Shown here: piece after piece, positions 43,791 to 54,748 of the stretch
Position numbering within the stretch: the stretch's first letter is position 1
Layout of the letters: each line of letters starts with the position of its first letter
Assembly: GCA_963682025.1 (NCBI GenBank)
Contig: OY821519.1
Location: 71,934,525-71,998,524 of the forward strand
DNA from: Cordilura impudica
Taxonomy: Eukaryota; Arthropoda; Insecta; Diptera; Scathophagidae
Direction: 5' to 3'
Length of the DNA: 64,000 nt
Notes under the pieces: model-generated
Database searches by the model: none
Seen by the model: the letters and a program-made list of their open reading frames with translations, nothing else
What the model was told of the DNA's origin: nothing
Translations under genes and position numbers: made by a program

Positions 43791-45957
43791 AAATAATAGA
43801 AACTTAACAAAATATTAAAACCAAATACAGAGAGAAAATTTTCAATTATTGTATAGTGAAGATTTGTAATGGCAACAGCATAAAACTGAATACTTTTGTT
43901 TTATTTTCTCTGAAGTTAAGCTATTTTATTTCATTATTTTTTCTTTTTTAAAGAAATTAAACACACAAATTTGTAAATTAATAATAGAGTTTTTAATTTT
44001 ATGATCCAATTTTTTGGTAGTAACCGTTCATGTCCATAAAAATACATTTTGATAAGTTTCCCTAGCGACGTATGATTAATATATTATTTAATAAAACCAT
44101 CACTCATACGTCTACGTATCTTCTTAACATTAAATATTTTTTCGCTAAGAAATAAATTAACATATTATGACGGACAATACTAATTATTTTTTGTTCACAT
44201 TTTTGCTCATTAGTAGTGGTTTTTCTAATTTTTCGATTGTTAATTTAAAATATAATGCCATTTTTTAATTACCACAATAATTTTTTCCTTGTATCAATAT
44301 TTGTTATTTTAGAATAGAATTAACAAATTTATTCTTGTTTTCAATCGAACATCAAAATTAATGAAAATTAATAAATTTTCATAATATGTTAAAAGGCTGA
44401 TTGAGTTTCTTACTGTCAAAATCTAGTACAAAGAAGTGACCCAAAGATCATGCTAAGATTGTTTTTATAATCTAATACATAGTAAATTGAATCTGAATCT
44501 TAATGTCATAAGTTTAATATTAATTTCATAAAATTACCAATCATACGTTGATCTATAATATAATGACTAGTATCGTATAAATTTTACATACACACGCAGA
44601 AACCTTTTCTAAAAAAGTGAATTCTTAGAAGAGTGCATTTCCATAAAAAAAGACCTTTTAATAATAGTACGTTTAATTAAGAAAGTATCATTCATTAAAC
44701 AAGTAAGAAATTCATATATTATATTTATTAATTTCGTTGTATAATTTCATCATATTTTTTTTTTGTTTCTTTCATTTATCTGCACATAATTATTTTAAAT
44801 ATGAAGTTCCGAAATTGTAAATATTTTGCCAGCTCGCCTCAATAATGTCCAAGTTACGCTGATGCAACTTATTTTTGTTGTATAAGATATATTCTGGAAT
44901 AAACAATAATAATAATAAAAAAAAACTAAATCATTTTAAAATAACATTTTTCTAAGTATAACCGTATTCCAACCAATTCTTTTTCTATGTTAATAGTTAT
45001 TAAAATTTGTTTAATACAAACAATTAGTCATACGCACTACATCCACTTAATGAAGTCATTTGTTTTTTTTACTATACCAACAGAAAAATTAAATGTATTT
45101 AATTAAGATATCCATGTCTTCCGGTTTTTCTTTTTTTTTTAGATAAATTCGTATATTCTCGAAAAATGTGAATTAATATTCTTAAAAAATAACCGCTATC
45201 ATGAATTTATATTAAACAAATTCCAATTAAGTTTTTTTATGATTATGTTAGCTACTTTTTTATGTTTAAGTTTTTTTATTCAAATGAGACATTGTCTAAA
45301 AACAAATACCAATTTGCACAATCGCCGAATCAACCAACCGAAATTCCCTAATGTTTAATGTCATATTTTATTTTATTTATTTATTAAACAATTCATGCTT
45401 TCATATGGTTTATTTATGTGTTTGTTTTTAACTATTACATATTTGTTTTTATATTTGCAGAACTAACCCAAATTTTTTATAAAATATTTACCCAAAGAGT
45501 ATAACAAAAATAAACATGCGGCACACGACCTGTACGTGTATGAGCGTTTTTTAGTTATATTTTTCACGAACATATGAATTGTTATAAGAAAATTAGTAGC
45601 TACTGATATTATATTTTAAGCCTCTTCTTTCAGAATATGTGGCACTATTCAGTGTGTACAGTAATTCACGAATAATTGCATTCATTAAAAAAAGCCAATA
45701 GCTGGACACTTTTAAGCGAGAAACGCACTTAAAAATCTCGGTTAAATGCGTTACTGATGCATTTAAAAAAATCTTGGTTAAATGCGTTATTGATTCTCTT
45801 AACAGAATTCTCTCTTAGCTGCGTCCACAATTCAGTTATGTAAAATATAGTTTATATGAATATACTACTTATTTATTGTAAAGAAACAACAATAAACAAG
45901 TCACTTGAGTCTACATACAATAAAAGGTCATCGTTTTATTCAATTAAAATTAGTATA
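43791..45957. other. Long AT-rich spacer, nothing recognised
   Basis: About 2.2 kb without a supported gene. A tandem duplication of an AAATCTYGGTTAAATGCGTT block is at about 45733-45795. A CATACGTCTACGTATCTTCT segment near 44104 resembles CATACGTATACGTATCTTCT near 12589, a possible trace of a further dispersed repeat. Confidence 0.55.
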
Positions 45958-46799
45958 TACAGTGGTTTCCCGATTTAGTGAACAATTGATTGTCAGCCTT
46001 GTTCGTTAAATTGAAAAATTTGTTAAATCCAGAACTAAGCAAATAAATATTTATTCATAAAAAAACGAATTAAAAGTACAATTCATATCATATCTTAATA
46101 CTAAAAAATGCATTTTATAAAAAGTTAATGAAAAAGTGATAAATTAAAAAGTAATTATTTAAAAAAACTTGTTATTGACGTTTGCTTTTGCGAATTTTTT
46201 AAACTTTTTTCAATTGCTTCCTCTTGAAGTTCTCGTAAAATTAATGTCTTGGAGATATCGATATTACTGTCCTGTCCCCACTGAATACATACATAAAAGT
46301 TTTTATCACATCGCAATGTTTAATTTTTAGCCCTTCATCTCCAAGTATATCGTTCTCTAATTGTGCATTAATTTCTTCATCTTCGTCCTCATCCAAAACA
46401 ACTTCACATATATCGTCCTCTATAAATTTCTTAATGTCTTCTGCATTTAATTGGTTCAACAAATTTATCAAAAAATTTTTACATACATACATATGTGCAA
46501 ATAATGAATAGAATAAAATGCTATATGAATAACTTACCTCTGGAAAAATTGAACTGACCCATTTCTAACTGCAAGGTCTTCATTTTCTCGTAAAAGTCTT
46601 GCCAATAGTATATCATCCTCTTCATCAAAGTGTTGGCCGTCTCTGGAAAAATTTTATTCCAGCATTTTGATAATTATGTTTCTGAAACACGTTTCAATGC
46701 GAATGCGAGCATTATTGAGGCGTCGTACAAGGTAAGTTGTTTTAAAAAAATTTATAATATTGACCTCTCCTGATGTTATAATTTTAGATAACAGACTGT

Positions 46800-47601
46800 T
46801 TATACCCTATACCACTAAGTGGTTTGGGTATAATGACTTTGTGCTGCTGTTTGTAACAACCAAAAATATTTGACCTAGACCCATCTTTAATTATACCGAT
46901 CGAATCAGAATCACTTTCTGAGTTGATTTAATAATGTCCGTCCGTCCGTCCGTCCGTCCGTCCGTCCGTCCGTCCGTCTGTGTGTCCATGTAAAGCTTGT
47001 AATCAAACTGCAGGTCGCAAATATGAATATATTTTGATGAAATTTGGTATATAAGCTTTTATCAGCCATGGGATGAACGCTATTGAAATTGGTGAGAATC
47101 GGTCCATGTTCAGACCTAGCCCCCATACAAATTACCCATATGAAATCGACATAAATTGCCATGAGATCCAAATTGTCATATAGATCTTACTCAAATTGGG
47201 TTTGTATGCGTTCATTACATCCACTAATGAGTAGTCCAAAAATGATCCCTTTGACCCCATATAGAGCTGCTTCCCGATCTTCACTTAAATCTATTAAAAA
47301 ACAAAAATATTGCACTGATTCTTCTCAAATTTTGTTTGTACATATTTTTGCAAAATACAAGAGACTTTACCAAACATGATCAGGATCGGTCCATTTTTGG
47401 ACCTAGTCCCTTTATAGATATAGCATCCGATATGAACTTTTTCATATCTGCAGCCAAAAAAATTAATAAAAATCCCACTCAAATTTGGTTTTTGCTTATT
47501 TTCAATGTCCAGTTAGTTGGGCCTAAGAGATAGGGTTTCTAAACGCATGGTATAGGGTATCGTATAGTCGGTCTAGACCGACTATAATTTTCTTACTTGT
47601 T
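46800..47601 (+). mobile_element. DINE-1-like repeat, copy 3
   Basis: About 97% identical by eye to copy 2. Starts TTATACCCTATACCACTAAG, has a (CCGT)n array (46937-46980), and ends with the perfect TATAGTCGGTCT palindrome and TTACTTGTT. The pogo reading frame can be followed across it without extra bases, so this insertion left no clear duplication. Confidence 0.7.
46937..46980. repeat. (CCGT)n microsatellite inside DINE-like copy 3
   Basis: About ten CCGT units, four fewer than in copy 2. Confidence 0.9.
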
Positions 47602-49039
47602 TTATAATGCAGCTTTACAAGACGTATTGCATTTTGGTCTATCGGTTGCATTAGAGGAGTAACAGTTGGCGGCATATAAAGTATCCAAATTTTTCCATAA
47701 CATGTTTGTTTACCTAACTGATCTTCAGGTGGCTGGCAAGGTGCGTTATCCATAATTAACAAAGCCTTTTGAGGTAAATTTTTTTCTATTAAAAATGACT
47801 CAACCTAAAAAATATAGAAATCATTGTTTTAAAATTAAACTTCTCATGGAACCAATTTTAAAAAGTAAACTGTTCAGCCAGGCATTCGGAGTGTGCGTAA
47901 CCCAATGGTATAAATTTGTTCCTAAGCGAGCGAGATTTTTGTGCTTTGCCGATAATAAAACATTAAAAATTGCCCCCTCAGATAAATCATTATCTGAGGA
48001 GGGTTCTACTAACTCCTCCTTTGAAGATAATTTTTCACCGCATTGCTTAAGTAATCTTGTTCCGAATCTATTTTTAAAACGAGTAAGCCACCCATTACTG
48101 ACTTTAAAATTGCCATTATAATCTTGATTGTGAAACACCTTTGCCTTTGATTTCAATATTTCTCCACTAATCGGAACGTGTTTTTTGCGTTGCATTTGGA
48201 ACCACTGAAACAATTTTTTTCCATTATTGGAAACCGTTCATCTTTCATTGCAGTTCGCACTTTACTACCAAAATTGGTTTTCTCCATATTATTCAAAATT
48301 TCTTGCCTCTTTTTTAGAATAGTGCATATTGTAGAATTGGCTAAACCGTATTTAATTGCTAATCCACTAGCACTCTCTCCATTTGTAGATTCATCTAAAA
48401 TTTTAAGTTTTTCTTTAAGTGTTTATCGTTTTCTTTTACCCATTTTTTAATGTTCACAAGTGTTCACAATACCACAAAAAGAAACGGAATGATCAAATTT
48501 ATAAACAAAAGATTAGAATGCAAAAAAAATATGAAAAATAAAATCTTAGTATGCTTCGAAAAAAAATCAAACTGTTATTTAACTTTATAAAAATAAAATA
48601 TAAACTAGCTGGCACTACATAACACATTGTAAACGAAATCAAATACATATGTATGTATGAATATGTGTGGAGGTGTGTATCAAGACTACAGCTTTTTGCC
48701 TGACTACTCCCTCTAGTTGTAGAAATTCAAAAATTCAGATTTTGATTTTATTATACATATGCATTTAAATAAGTTTTACGCATTTTTTACATACATATTT
48801 TTTAATTGTTCGTTAAATTGAGTACTAAATTGGATTTTAATTCGTTATACACAGTACCCAATGTAAAAATTTTGCCTGTTCGTTAAATCCCGACTTCGTT
48901 AAAACGAGAGTTCGATAAATCGGGAAACCACTGTATTAAAAGAATTTGACTAAAAATAACAAATATATTTTCGAAAATATTATTTTAAGAGAAAAATAAA
49001 ATTCATAAAATGTTACAATTCATGCATAAATTTATTATC

Positions 49040-49681
49040 TTACATAAATATCTTGCGAAGATCACTCATCGACTCCAGCTTTTTTGAGATCCTCATTTTC
49101 TTCTTCTTCATTAGATGACAGCCCTTCGTCCTAAATAACATCTGTGATAATTTCTTCATCGGCTAGCGGGCCAACGCGGAGTAAATGGTCATCAAAGCTT
49201 ACAAAAATTTACATATTCTTGTGAAGATTGATAACTCTTCCATTCTTGTACTATTTCAATTAATTCCTTTTTTTACACGCTTCGATTTTTTAGCTGTTAT
49301 CAAACTAGCATAAAGAACTTACCTATTTGAAACAATTTGGAATACAAATTGGTTTTACCAGCCACCAAGCCCGCTTTATGAAATGCGAGGCTGTCAAAAG
49401 TGTTAATGGTCTTTTTAATGTCCCAACAGTTTTTCCTAATTCGTCTGCTGCCAATTTCCTCCTAATAACATTTTGACGATATTCCTTAATTGATCTGATT
49501 ATTCCTTGGTCAAGAGGCTGAGCTACGGGAGTGGTATCATTAGGTAAATATTCTATCGAACATGCGACAAATCGGCTTGCTTATGAGGTGCAGCGTTGTC
49601 AATAAATAGGATAACGTTGCGATTTTTTTGAGAAATTTCTTCATTGAACGAAAAAATGATTTTTTCCCAGATTTATTGTTT
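49040..49681 (-). pseudogene. Second pogo-like transposase relic (DDE domain)
   Basis: On the minus strand: FSFNEEISQKNRNVILFIDN (the RxxLLxxDN block with the catalytic Asp) followed by AAPHK, then after a frameshift YLPNDTTPVAQPLDQGIIRS, REYRQN and KLAADELGKTV-type segments, and an acidic C-terminal tail (SNEEEENEDLKK) near 49090-49130. This sequence differs from the pogo element at 45960, so it is a separate family member. No termini were identified. Confidence 0.6.
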
Positions 49682-50020
49682 AATGTCGGCTCTGAAGAAA
49701 ATATCGCCGCTGCAAGGAAAGGTGTGCAAGGAGATCCAATTTTATCCATTTGCAGTCAGTACCCGGTATTTGGCTCTGTCAGCCCGCTAAGTGAAAAATT
49801 TTGCACAAAGATATTGACCTAAATCCGGAACGGCACATCTGATAGTCTCGTGAGTGTAAGTCCTGCATCGACTCTACGGATTTAGGTCAAGATCTTTGTG
49901 CAAAATTTTTCACGTAGTGGGCTGACAGAGCCAAATACCGGGGACTGATGGCAAATAGATAAAATTGGATATCCTTCCAAACCATCCCTTGCTGGGGCGA
50001 TATTTTCTTCAGAAGTCGGC
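49682..50020. repeat. Inverted duplication of a mariner-like HTH segment
   Basis: The arms 49682-49835 and 49868-50020 are inverted copies, with about 15% difference by eye, joined by about 32 bp. Both arms encode the same reading outward-in: SEENIA, a PILSIC segment, VFGSVSPL and EKFCTKILT, then a stop. It resembles the SEENIAAVRxSVxEDPxxSI(R)RR...WRIL(R)KDL region of mariner-type transposases, here degraded. The two ORFs (49628-49822 plus, 49882-50079 minus) are the two arms. Confidence 0.55.
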
Positions 50021-50025
50021 GCTAC

Positions 50026-50290
50026 GAAATAACCCCCAAATGAAATAACCCCCAAACAAGAAAATGAAATAACGCCCAAAAAAATTACGAAAAATCATTT
50101 GAGGATTATTTCATATTTTTTGGGTGTTATTTCATTCCCACTTTTGGGCAGTATTTCATTATGAAATAATCCCCAAATGAAATAACCCCCAAAGAAATTT
50201 TGTTTGGGCAATATTTCCTTTTTTTTTGGCTTTTGGGGATTATTTTATTTTATTTCGGCGTTATTTCATTTTGTTAAAAAATCAATTTTT
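50026..50290. repeat. MULE left terminal array
   Basis: Repeated AAATGAAATAACSCCCAA motifs in both orientations (for example 50026, 50040, 50064 and inverted at 50108-50155), an internally palindromic terminus. The same motif fills 53010-53261. Confidence 0.7.
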
Positions 50291-50403
50291 GTAAATTTGC
50301 TTCAATCAAAACCGCAATTAATACAGTTAGGATTGAATGAAACTATTCAGTGAAGTAGTTGAAGAAGAAATTTGTATAGTCATTCTCAGTTCTCGTTGGA
50401 ATT

Positions 50404-52534
50404 TTGTTTAAGGCGCATGGAGTTCGAAATTATAAGTGGGAAAGAAGAAACAGTAAATTGTTGTATTCGTTGAGCGAAAGGCAATTGAACGCTAAAAAGT
50501 CCATTTACAAGAATAAAGTGTTTTTTGAATGCTATAATGAAAATTGTAAATCACGAGTTTATTTAATTAATGAGGAATGCTTGAAATGTGAAAACTTTAC
50601 GGAACACGGCCACGATGGCCAAAAAGAACTATACGAGGAGTTAAAAATCCTCAATAAGATTACAACGAAATGTATGGAAAGTGGAAGTTCTTTAGGAGAA
50701 TTGAACGCATTAAGTGGTATTAAAGAATCATTCAGAAGTGTATGCAACGGGTAAGTCAACTTTTTAGGATTTCAAATCCAAATAAATGGTAAAAATAATT
50801 TTGTTATTATTTAGTTCGCAAGAAGCTACAAAAACATTAGTTTCCCAAAAATTCAACGAGGCTTACAATACTTGGCAAGCACAGTTTTCCAAACATCTCC
50901 GAAGACGCCAGCCGACGTCCAGAAAGCCTTAAATAAGGAATCAGTCTTCAAAAATTTTGCCTTATGCCGACAAGATCAACATCAAACTCCATTCTTTAAG
51001 GTATGCCACGAGCAGAAAGATTTCGCATATTGCGTATTTGCGTCGGATAAATGCGTCCAATTAATTGAGGAGAATACTCCAGTTACTTCGAACAGGAAAA
51101 TATTAATTGATGGTACTTTCACCGTTGCACCAATTGGATGTTTCCAACAATTGCTACTGATCAACGTTGAATATTTGGATAGAGTATGTATTTGTGATAT
51201 CGAATTCGATTTTGGAAAACTTAGCACACAATTTTTTTGCGATATTTTGGTATAAAAAAAAAAATGCGCGCGCGCGATTTCTTTCGTACCTAATTTTCCC
51301 AAAACTTTCATAATTAATTTATTTGTGCTTTGTGCGAATAATATTTAGCTATGTAACTTACACTACTAAAAAATTTATTCACACAGTTTTTCCCGTTTAT
51401 ATTCGTACTAATAAGCAAGAAATCAACGAAGTGTTAAGTCCATTTATTCAACTATTTAAATTCAAATATTTTAAATTTGGACGGCGCAGTATTTATATCG
51501 GATTATGAAATAGGTCATCGAAAGGCCATTGCAAGTGAGTTTCCAAGTTCACAACTGTTTGGTTGCTAGTTCTATTTTTGTCAGGCAATACGTCGGCAAA
51601 TTATAACAAAATGTACGGGACTAGCATCATTTATAAGAGAAAATAAGATGGCATCGCTGCAGTACCATAAGCTGTTATCGCTTCCCCTATTGCCTCCACA
51701 ACAAACCCATAGCTCTTTCAGAAGTGTAAAATGTGAAATCGAAAAATTGGACCACCACTTTAAATTTGCATAATTTCTAGAGTACTACGAAAGACAGTGG
51801 CTACGAAAGGTTAAATGTATATAAATATCTCCAAAGTTAAAATTTTTAAAATTAAACTTTACAGGTTGGCCCAAATGGAATATCAATTTTCAGTACAACT
51901 ATTCGGACCACCTCCGCTTAAGAAGCTTCTAACGGAGTTTTAGGGAAGATAATTCCGAAACATGGGAATTTTTTTAAATTTGTACAGCTTCTTCAAAATG
52001 AAGGGTTCACAAAAAGTCGGGACTTTGAGCTGCTAGTCAACAGTGGTGGTACTTTTGGAAAAGCTAAACGAAAGAAGTCGTCCATTGACAAAGCTGCGAA
52101 CATTGAAAAATCTAGTATTGAGTTGCAGAAGGGTAAAAATTACTGCATCAGCATTTTTAAACCGCATGGTTTTTCTCAAAAATCATATTTGCACAGACAT
52201 GGATCCAGAAGATGATTTGTTTGAAAACGTCACTTATTTGGAGGAAGATTGTGAAGAGGAGGAAGTAGAAAAACCAGAACAAAGGGCTAATTTAGAAGTG
52301 AAACTATGCGTTGTTTGTACTGTACAAGAGCCAAACATACTTCTGGTACCTTGCAAGCACATGAAAATCTGCAGTGAATGCGTTCTAAAGCTGCAGGCAA
52401 ATGCAATTGGAAAAGAATATGAAAAGTTCGAATGTCCCCTTTGCCATCAGACACTTTGCCATCGATACCATACAAGTTTTCTTGTAATTTGTTTTTATAT
52501 ATTTGAACATGTAAAGCTTGTATTCAATAAATAA
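50404..52534 (+). pseudogene. MULE transposase with FLYWCH-like start and C-terminal RING finger
   Basis: Exon 1 (50404-50750) has a FLYWCH-like zinc finger (VFFECYNENCKSRVYL, then CENFTEHGHDG) and ends at donor GTAAGT (50751). The acceptor TTATTTAG lies before 50815. Exon 2 reads GSQEATKTLVSQKFNEAYNT, then, after a frameshift, KILIDGTFTVAPIGCFQQLL (first catalytic Asp). Next come ISDYEIGHRKAI near 51500, a C/H-rich FCQAIRRQI segment, YHKLLSLPLLPPQQ, WLRKVGPNGIS (after a short intron-like gap), HGNFFKFVQLLQNEGF and IELQKGK. A one-base insertion near 52135 separates the last part of the transposase from the RING-containing frame (52139-52534). At least four frame breaks are seen. Confidence 0.72.
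52307..52446 (+). other. RING finger (C3HC4, IAP-like) at the end of the MULE ORF
   Basis: Cysteines and histidine fit C-x2-C (CVVC), then PCKHMKICSEC (C-x-H-x3-C-x2-C) and CPLC, the pattern of IAP/MDM2-type RING E3 ligase domains. It is preceded by an acidic linker (EEDCEEEEVEKPEQ). All eight zinc ligands are present. In the ancestral frame it directly follows the FLNRM-type end of the MULE transposase. Confidence 0.75.
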
Positions 52535-52554
52535 CTATTTAAATAATTTATTAG

Positions 52555-52992
52555 GCGCTATGAAATTAGGCCCCAGGGAAAATGACCCCAAACCAAAAAT
52601 GAAGTTTAGCCCCATTTTTGGGCCAAAAATTTATAAAGAAAATTAACCCCAAAAAATTATGAAAAATTGGCCCCAAAATTAAGTTTGTGTTTGCATTGCA
52701 ACAGCACTATATTAGGATTAGGGATTACATCCTCTGGTATATGCGGCAGGTGAAACCCAACATAAAGCCCTTCTGCTGAATAAAGTCTTTCTGCGTAGGC
52801 GGCCTACGGCCGCGCTTAAGGATTACATCCTCTGGTATATGCATTCTCATTTTGAGGCATTTTTTCATATTTAAAAATGATAATTAGCCCCAAAAAAATG
52901 AAAAACGCCCCAATTTTTTTCTAACTTTTTTGGGGACATTCTTCATTTTTAGCTTTGGGGCCAACTTTAATGGGGCCTAATTTCATAGCGGC
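52555..52992. mobile_element. 438-bp MITE with 10-bp duplication, nested in the MULE
   Basis: Inverted ends GCGCTATGAAATTAGGCCCC and (reverse complement) GCCGCTATGAAATTAGGCCC, flanked by the exact duplication AATTTATTAG (52545-52554, 52993-53002). A 9-10 bp duplication fits a MULE-type transposase. Internal arrays of GCCCCAAAAATGAA motifs echo the outer element's style. The middle has a duplicated GGATTACATCCTCTGGTATA (about 52724 and 52820) and a GCGGCCTACGGCCGC palindrome. Confidence 0.85.
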
Positions 52993-53009
52993 AATTTATT
53001 AGTGACTTA

Positions 53010-53261
53010 AATTGATTTGGGGCTTATTTAGTTTTTTGGGGGTTTATTTCTTTGTGTGTTATTTTATCATGCTTTTTGGCGGTAATTTCATTATGAAAAA
53101 AAGCCCGTATTATTTCATTTCTTCTTTGGGTATTGTCGCGTTATATTTAGGTTTTATTTCATTTTTTCTCTTGGGCCTTATTTCATTTTTTTTTTGGTTG
53201 TTATTTCATTGGGGTTTATTTCATTTTTCGTTTAGGGGTTATTTCATTTGGGGGTTATTGC
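53010..53261. repeat. MULE right terminal array
   Basis: Repeated GGGGTTATTTCATTT-type units, the inverted counterpart of the array at 50026-50290. Confidence 0.7.
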
Positions 53262-53468
53262 ATATCAACCGCCTTTCCTTCGTCGATTGCGCTCTTTGTT
53301 GATAAACCTAATTGCCTAACATGGAGTGGGACCAATCTATAACAGACCCTACAGACTCCATTACATCCAGAAAAATGCACGGTTTGATGGGCTATATACG
53401 CTGGTGGCATCATCGGATCTTATTTCTTCAAAAAAAAAAAGCTTTTTCACTCGATATTAAGAAAAAAC
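53262..53468 (+). pseudogene. mariner-family transposase relic
   Basis: Reads RLSFVDCAL, then (frame shift) NKPNCLTWSGTN and LHPEKCTVWWAIYAGGIIGS followed by YFF. This corresponds to the VNKQNCRIW...PLHPxKVTVWCGLWAGGIIGPYFF region of mariner transposases. Cut on the right by the LOA element at 53483 and on the left by the MULE end. Confidence 0.6.
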
Positions 53469-53482
53469 TGCGCACGTTGTTA

Positions 53483-53502
53483 GGTTAGGTTAGGTTAGGT
53501 TG
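53483..53502 (-). repeat. LOA 3' tail, (AACCT)4
   Basis: GGTTA repeats on the plus strand directly after the target duplication. The unit equals the canonical insect telomere repeat TTAGG, but here it is the simple-repeat 3' end of a LINE. Confidence 0.8.
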
Positions 53503-53624
53503 AAAAAGAGGAGCCATGTATACACATAGCTCATATCCGTTTTACCCGGATATACACTTAAGCCAGAAAGTCGGCTTGTTGTGCGCTCTACATCCTCGTG
53601 CTCATCCGTTAATCTACTCCTTAT

Positions 53625-54065
53625 TTAACTTAGGAGTTCGGTCTCGATAGCAAATCTCCTGAGTGCTTTCCAGCGTATCCCCCTAAGAGCCGCTAGGCCT
53701 GGTATGATTTCGTTGGATAAATTTCTGACCCTTGTTCCGGCAAATGCAGGACAGTAACAAAGGTAGTGTTCTAGGGTCTCGTCATCCTCTCCACAAGCTC
53801 TGCATGTGGCCGATTCTGCCCGTCCTATACGGTATAGATGTGCCCTCAGTTCAGAGTGTCCAGTGAGGATGCCAATAATCCTACTCAGTTCCTTTCTGTT
53901 TAGACTAAGGATTTCCTTAGTCTTCGAAGTGTTTGGAGAGCCCCATAGTATCTTCGTAGCCTTACCCACGTCAGTTTCCTCCCAAATTGAAGTATGTGAA
54001 TTAGTTGCCCACTCCGATAGTTTCAATTTGAGAGCCTGGAAGGGTATTGGCGTAGTTCCTCCACG
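53625..54065 (-). pseudogene. LOA ORF2, C-terminal region with CCHC motif
   Basis: Reads LKLSEWATNSHTSIWEE, LSRIIGILTGHSELRAHLYR, then CRACGEDDETLEHYLCYC (C-x2-C...H-x4-C knuckle) and ends at 53625. This is the region after RNase H in LOA/I-type LINEs. It is separated from the rest of ORF2 by the LTR fragment. Confidence 0.82.
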
Positions 54066-54151
54066 TTGCCGGTGAGTTCTAAGTTAAACTCTGTTGCATA
54101 GGTGAGTAGCTCTTCTCGTTTCAACGAGTATGCCCACGTGGTTCTTAGCAT
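54066..54151 (-). pseudogene. Start of an LTR-element gag
   Basis: From the ATG at 54151 it reads MLRTTWAYSLKREELLTYAT, then EFNLELTGNVEELR. The pattern LxREELxxYAxEFxLxxxGxVxELR is the SAP-like N-terminus found in gag of some gypsy-group elements. After about 33 codons the reading passes into LOA sequence. Confidence 0.55.
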
Positions 54152-54729
54152 GTTTACTAGGATATTTCTTTACGCACAAAATAAGTGAGGTTATTTGGAT
54201 GGGGTCCACTTCACGTCAGTTTTGATAACACTAATTATTAATGGGTTTTTTTCCACACTTTTTTTTTCTTTTTTTTTTTTTTTTAATAGTTTGTAAAGTT
54301 TTTATACAAACAAAATTTTTCCCTTTAAATACACTTTTATTGTAAAAGGGACAATTTTGAAAGCCAATTTGCTTGGTCTTGGCAAATTTAAGGTTCACTT
54401 TTATTTTATAAGGTAAGATTTTGAAAATAACTTATATATTTAGTATATATTTAGTAGCCAATTTGCTTGGTCTTAATAAATTTAAGGTTCATTTATTATT
54501 TTAAAAGAGACAATTTTTAAAATAAATTGATATATTTATTCACCAATTTGCTTGGGTTTTTTTTTTTACACTATTAGCGTCCCTCTGCTAAGTCTATTTT
54601 GTTTTTAGTTCACTGTTTTGAAATAAATTGTTCGAGGTTTTTTTCCACTTTGATTTGATTATTGTTTTTGTTTTTTTTTTGAACAACGCGCGAGGTTTTA
54701 TATTTCCGTCGTGGACAATGTTTACGACT

Positions 54730-54747
54730 GTCCCTGCTCGGGCGCCA
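54730..54747 (-). other. Primer-binding site of the LTR fragment, tRNA-Lys type
   Basis: On the minus strand TGGCGCCCGAGCAGGGAC begins one base after the LTR end. It is one base different from the lysine tRNA primer site known from many retroelements. Confidence 0.75.
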
Positions 54748-54748
54748 T

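Larger units (their letters stand above)
46200..48453 (-). pseudogene. pogo-type transposase (CENP-B HTH plus DDE), decayed and interrupted
   Basis: Starts at the ATG near 48443 (MGKRKR, then a TAA), followed by a pogo/CENP-B N-terminal HTH reading LKEKLKILDESTNGESASGL and IKYGLANSTI. The CENP-B-type DNA-binding domain follows (KKHVPISGEILKSKAKVFH, SNGWLTRFKNRFG; ORF 47821-48213). Then come LLIMDNAPCQPPED with the catalytic Asp, and MPPTVTPLMQPIDQNAI (47523-47762). DINE-like copy 3 interrupts at 47601/46800 right after LVKLHYK, and the frame resumes with SLLSKIITSG. A C-terminal acidic region (LDEDEDEEINAQ) is at 46241-46492. Stops and frameshifts make it non-functional. Confidence 0.75.
45960..48933 (-). 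mobile_element. pogo/Tigger-like element, 2,974 bp, with TA duplication
   Basis: Inverted termini CAGTGGTTTCCCGATTTA (45960) and, reverse complemented, CAGTGGTTTCCCGATTTA (ending 48933), each next to a TA (45958-45959, 48934-48935). The outer bases continue into GTTCGTTAAA-type repeats in both ends (for example 46003 and 48883). It contains a decayed minus-strand pogo transposase, itself interrupted by the DINE-like copy 3. Confidence 0.85.
50026..53261 (+). mobile_element. Mutator-like element (MULE) encoding a transposase plus RING finger
   Basis: Both ends carry inverted arrays based on ATGAAATAACCCCCAA: the left starts GAAATAACCCCC (50026), the right in reverse complement GCAATAACCCCC (ending 53261), and both arrays extend about 250 bp inward. 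A decayed plus-strand MULE transposase lies between them, and a 438-bp MITE is nested near its 3' end. I could not find a 9-10 bp duplication; the left flank is a palindromic mariner piece and the right flank a mariner relic, so the insertion site may be mariner sequence. Confidence 0.75.

Noticed and set aside
47336..47533. Small ORFs in the DINE-like copies (also 63435-63632, 63589-63795, 258-578)
   Set aside because: Readings of a non-coding repeat on both strands; they match each other only because the repeat copies match.
53477..53502. Telomeric TTAGG repeat tract
   Set aside because: Four units only, placed directly between a LINE target duplication and the LINE 3' end; it is the element's tail, not a telomere.
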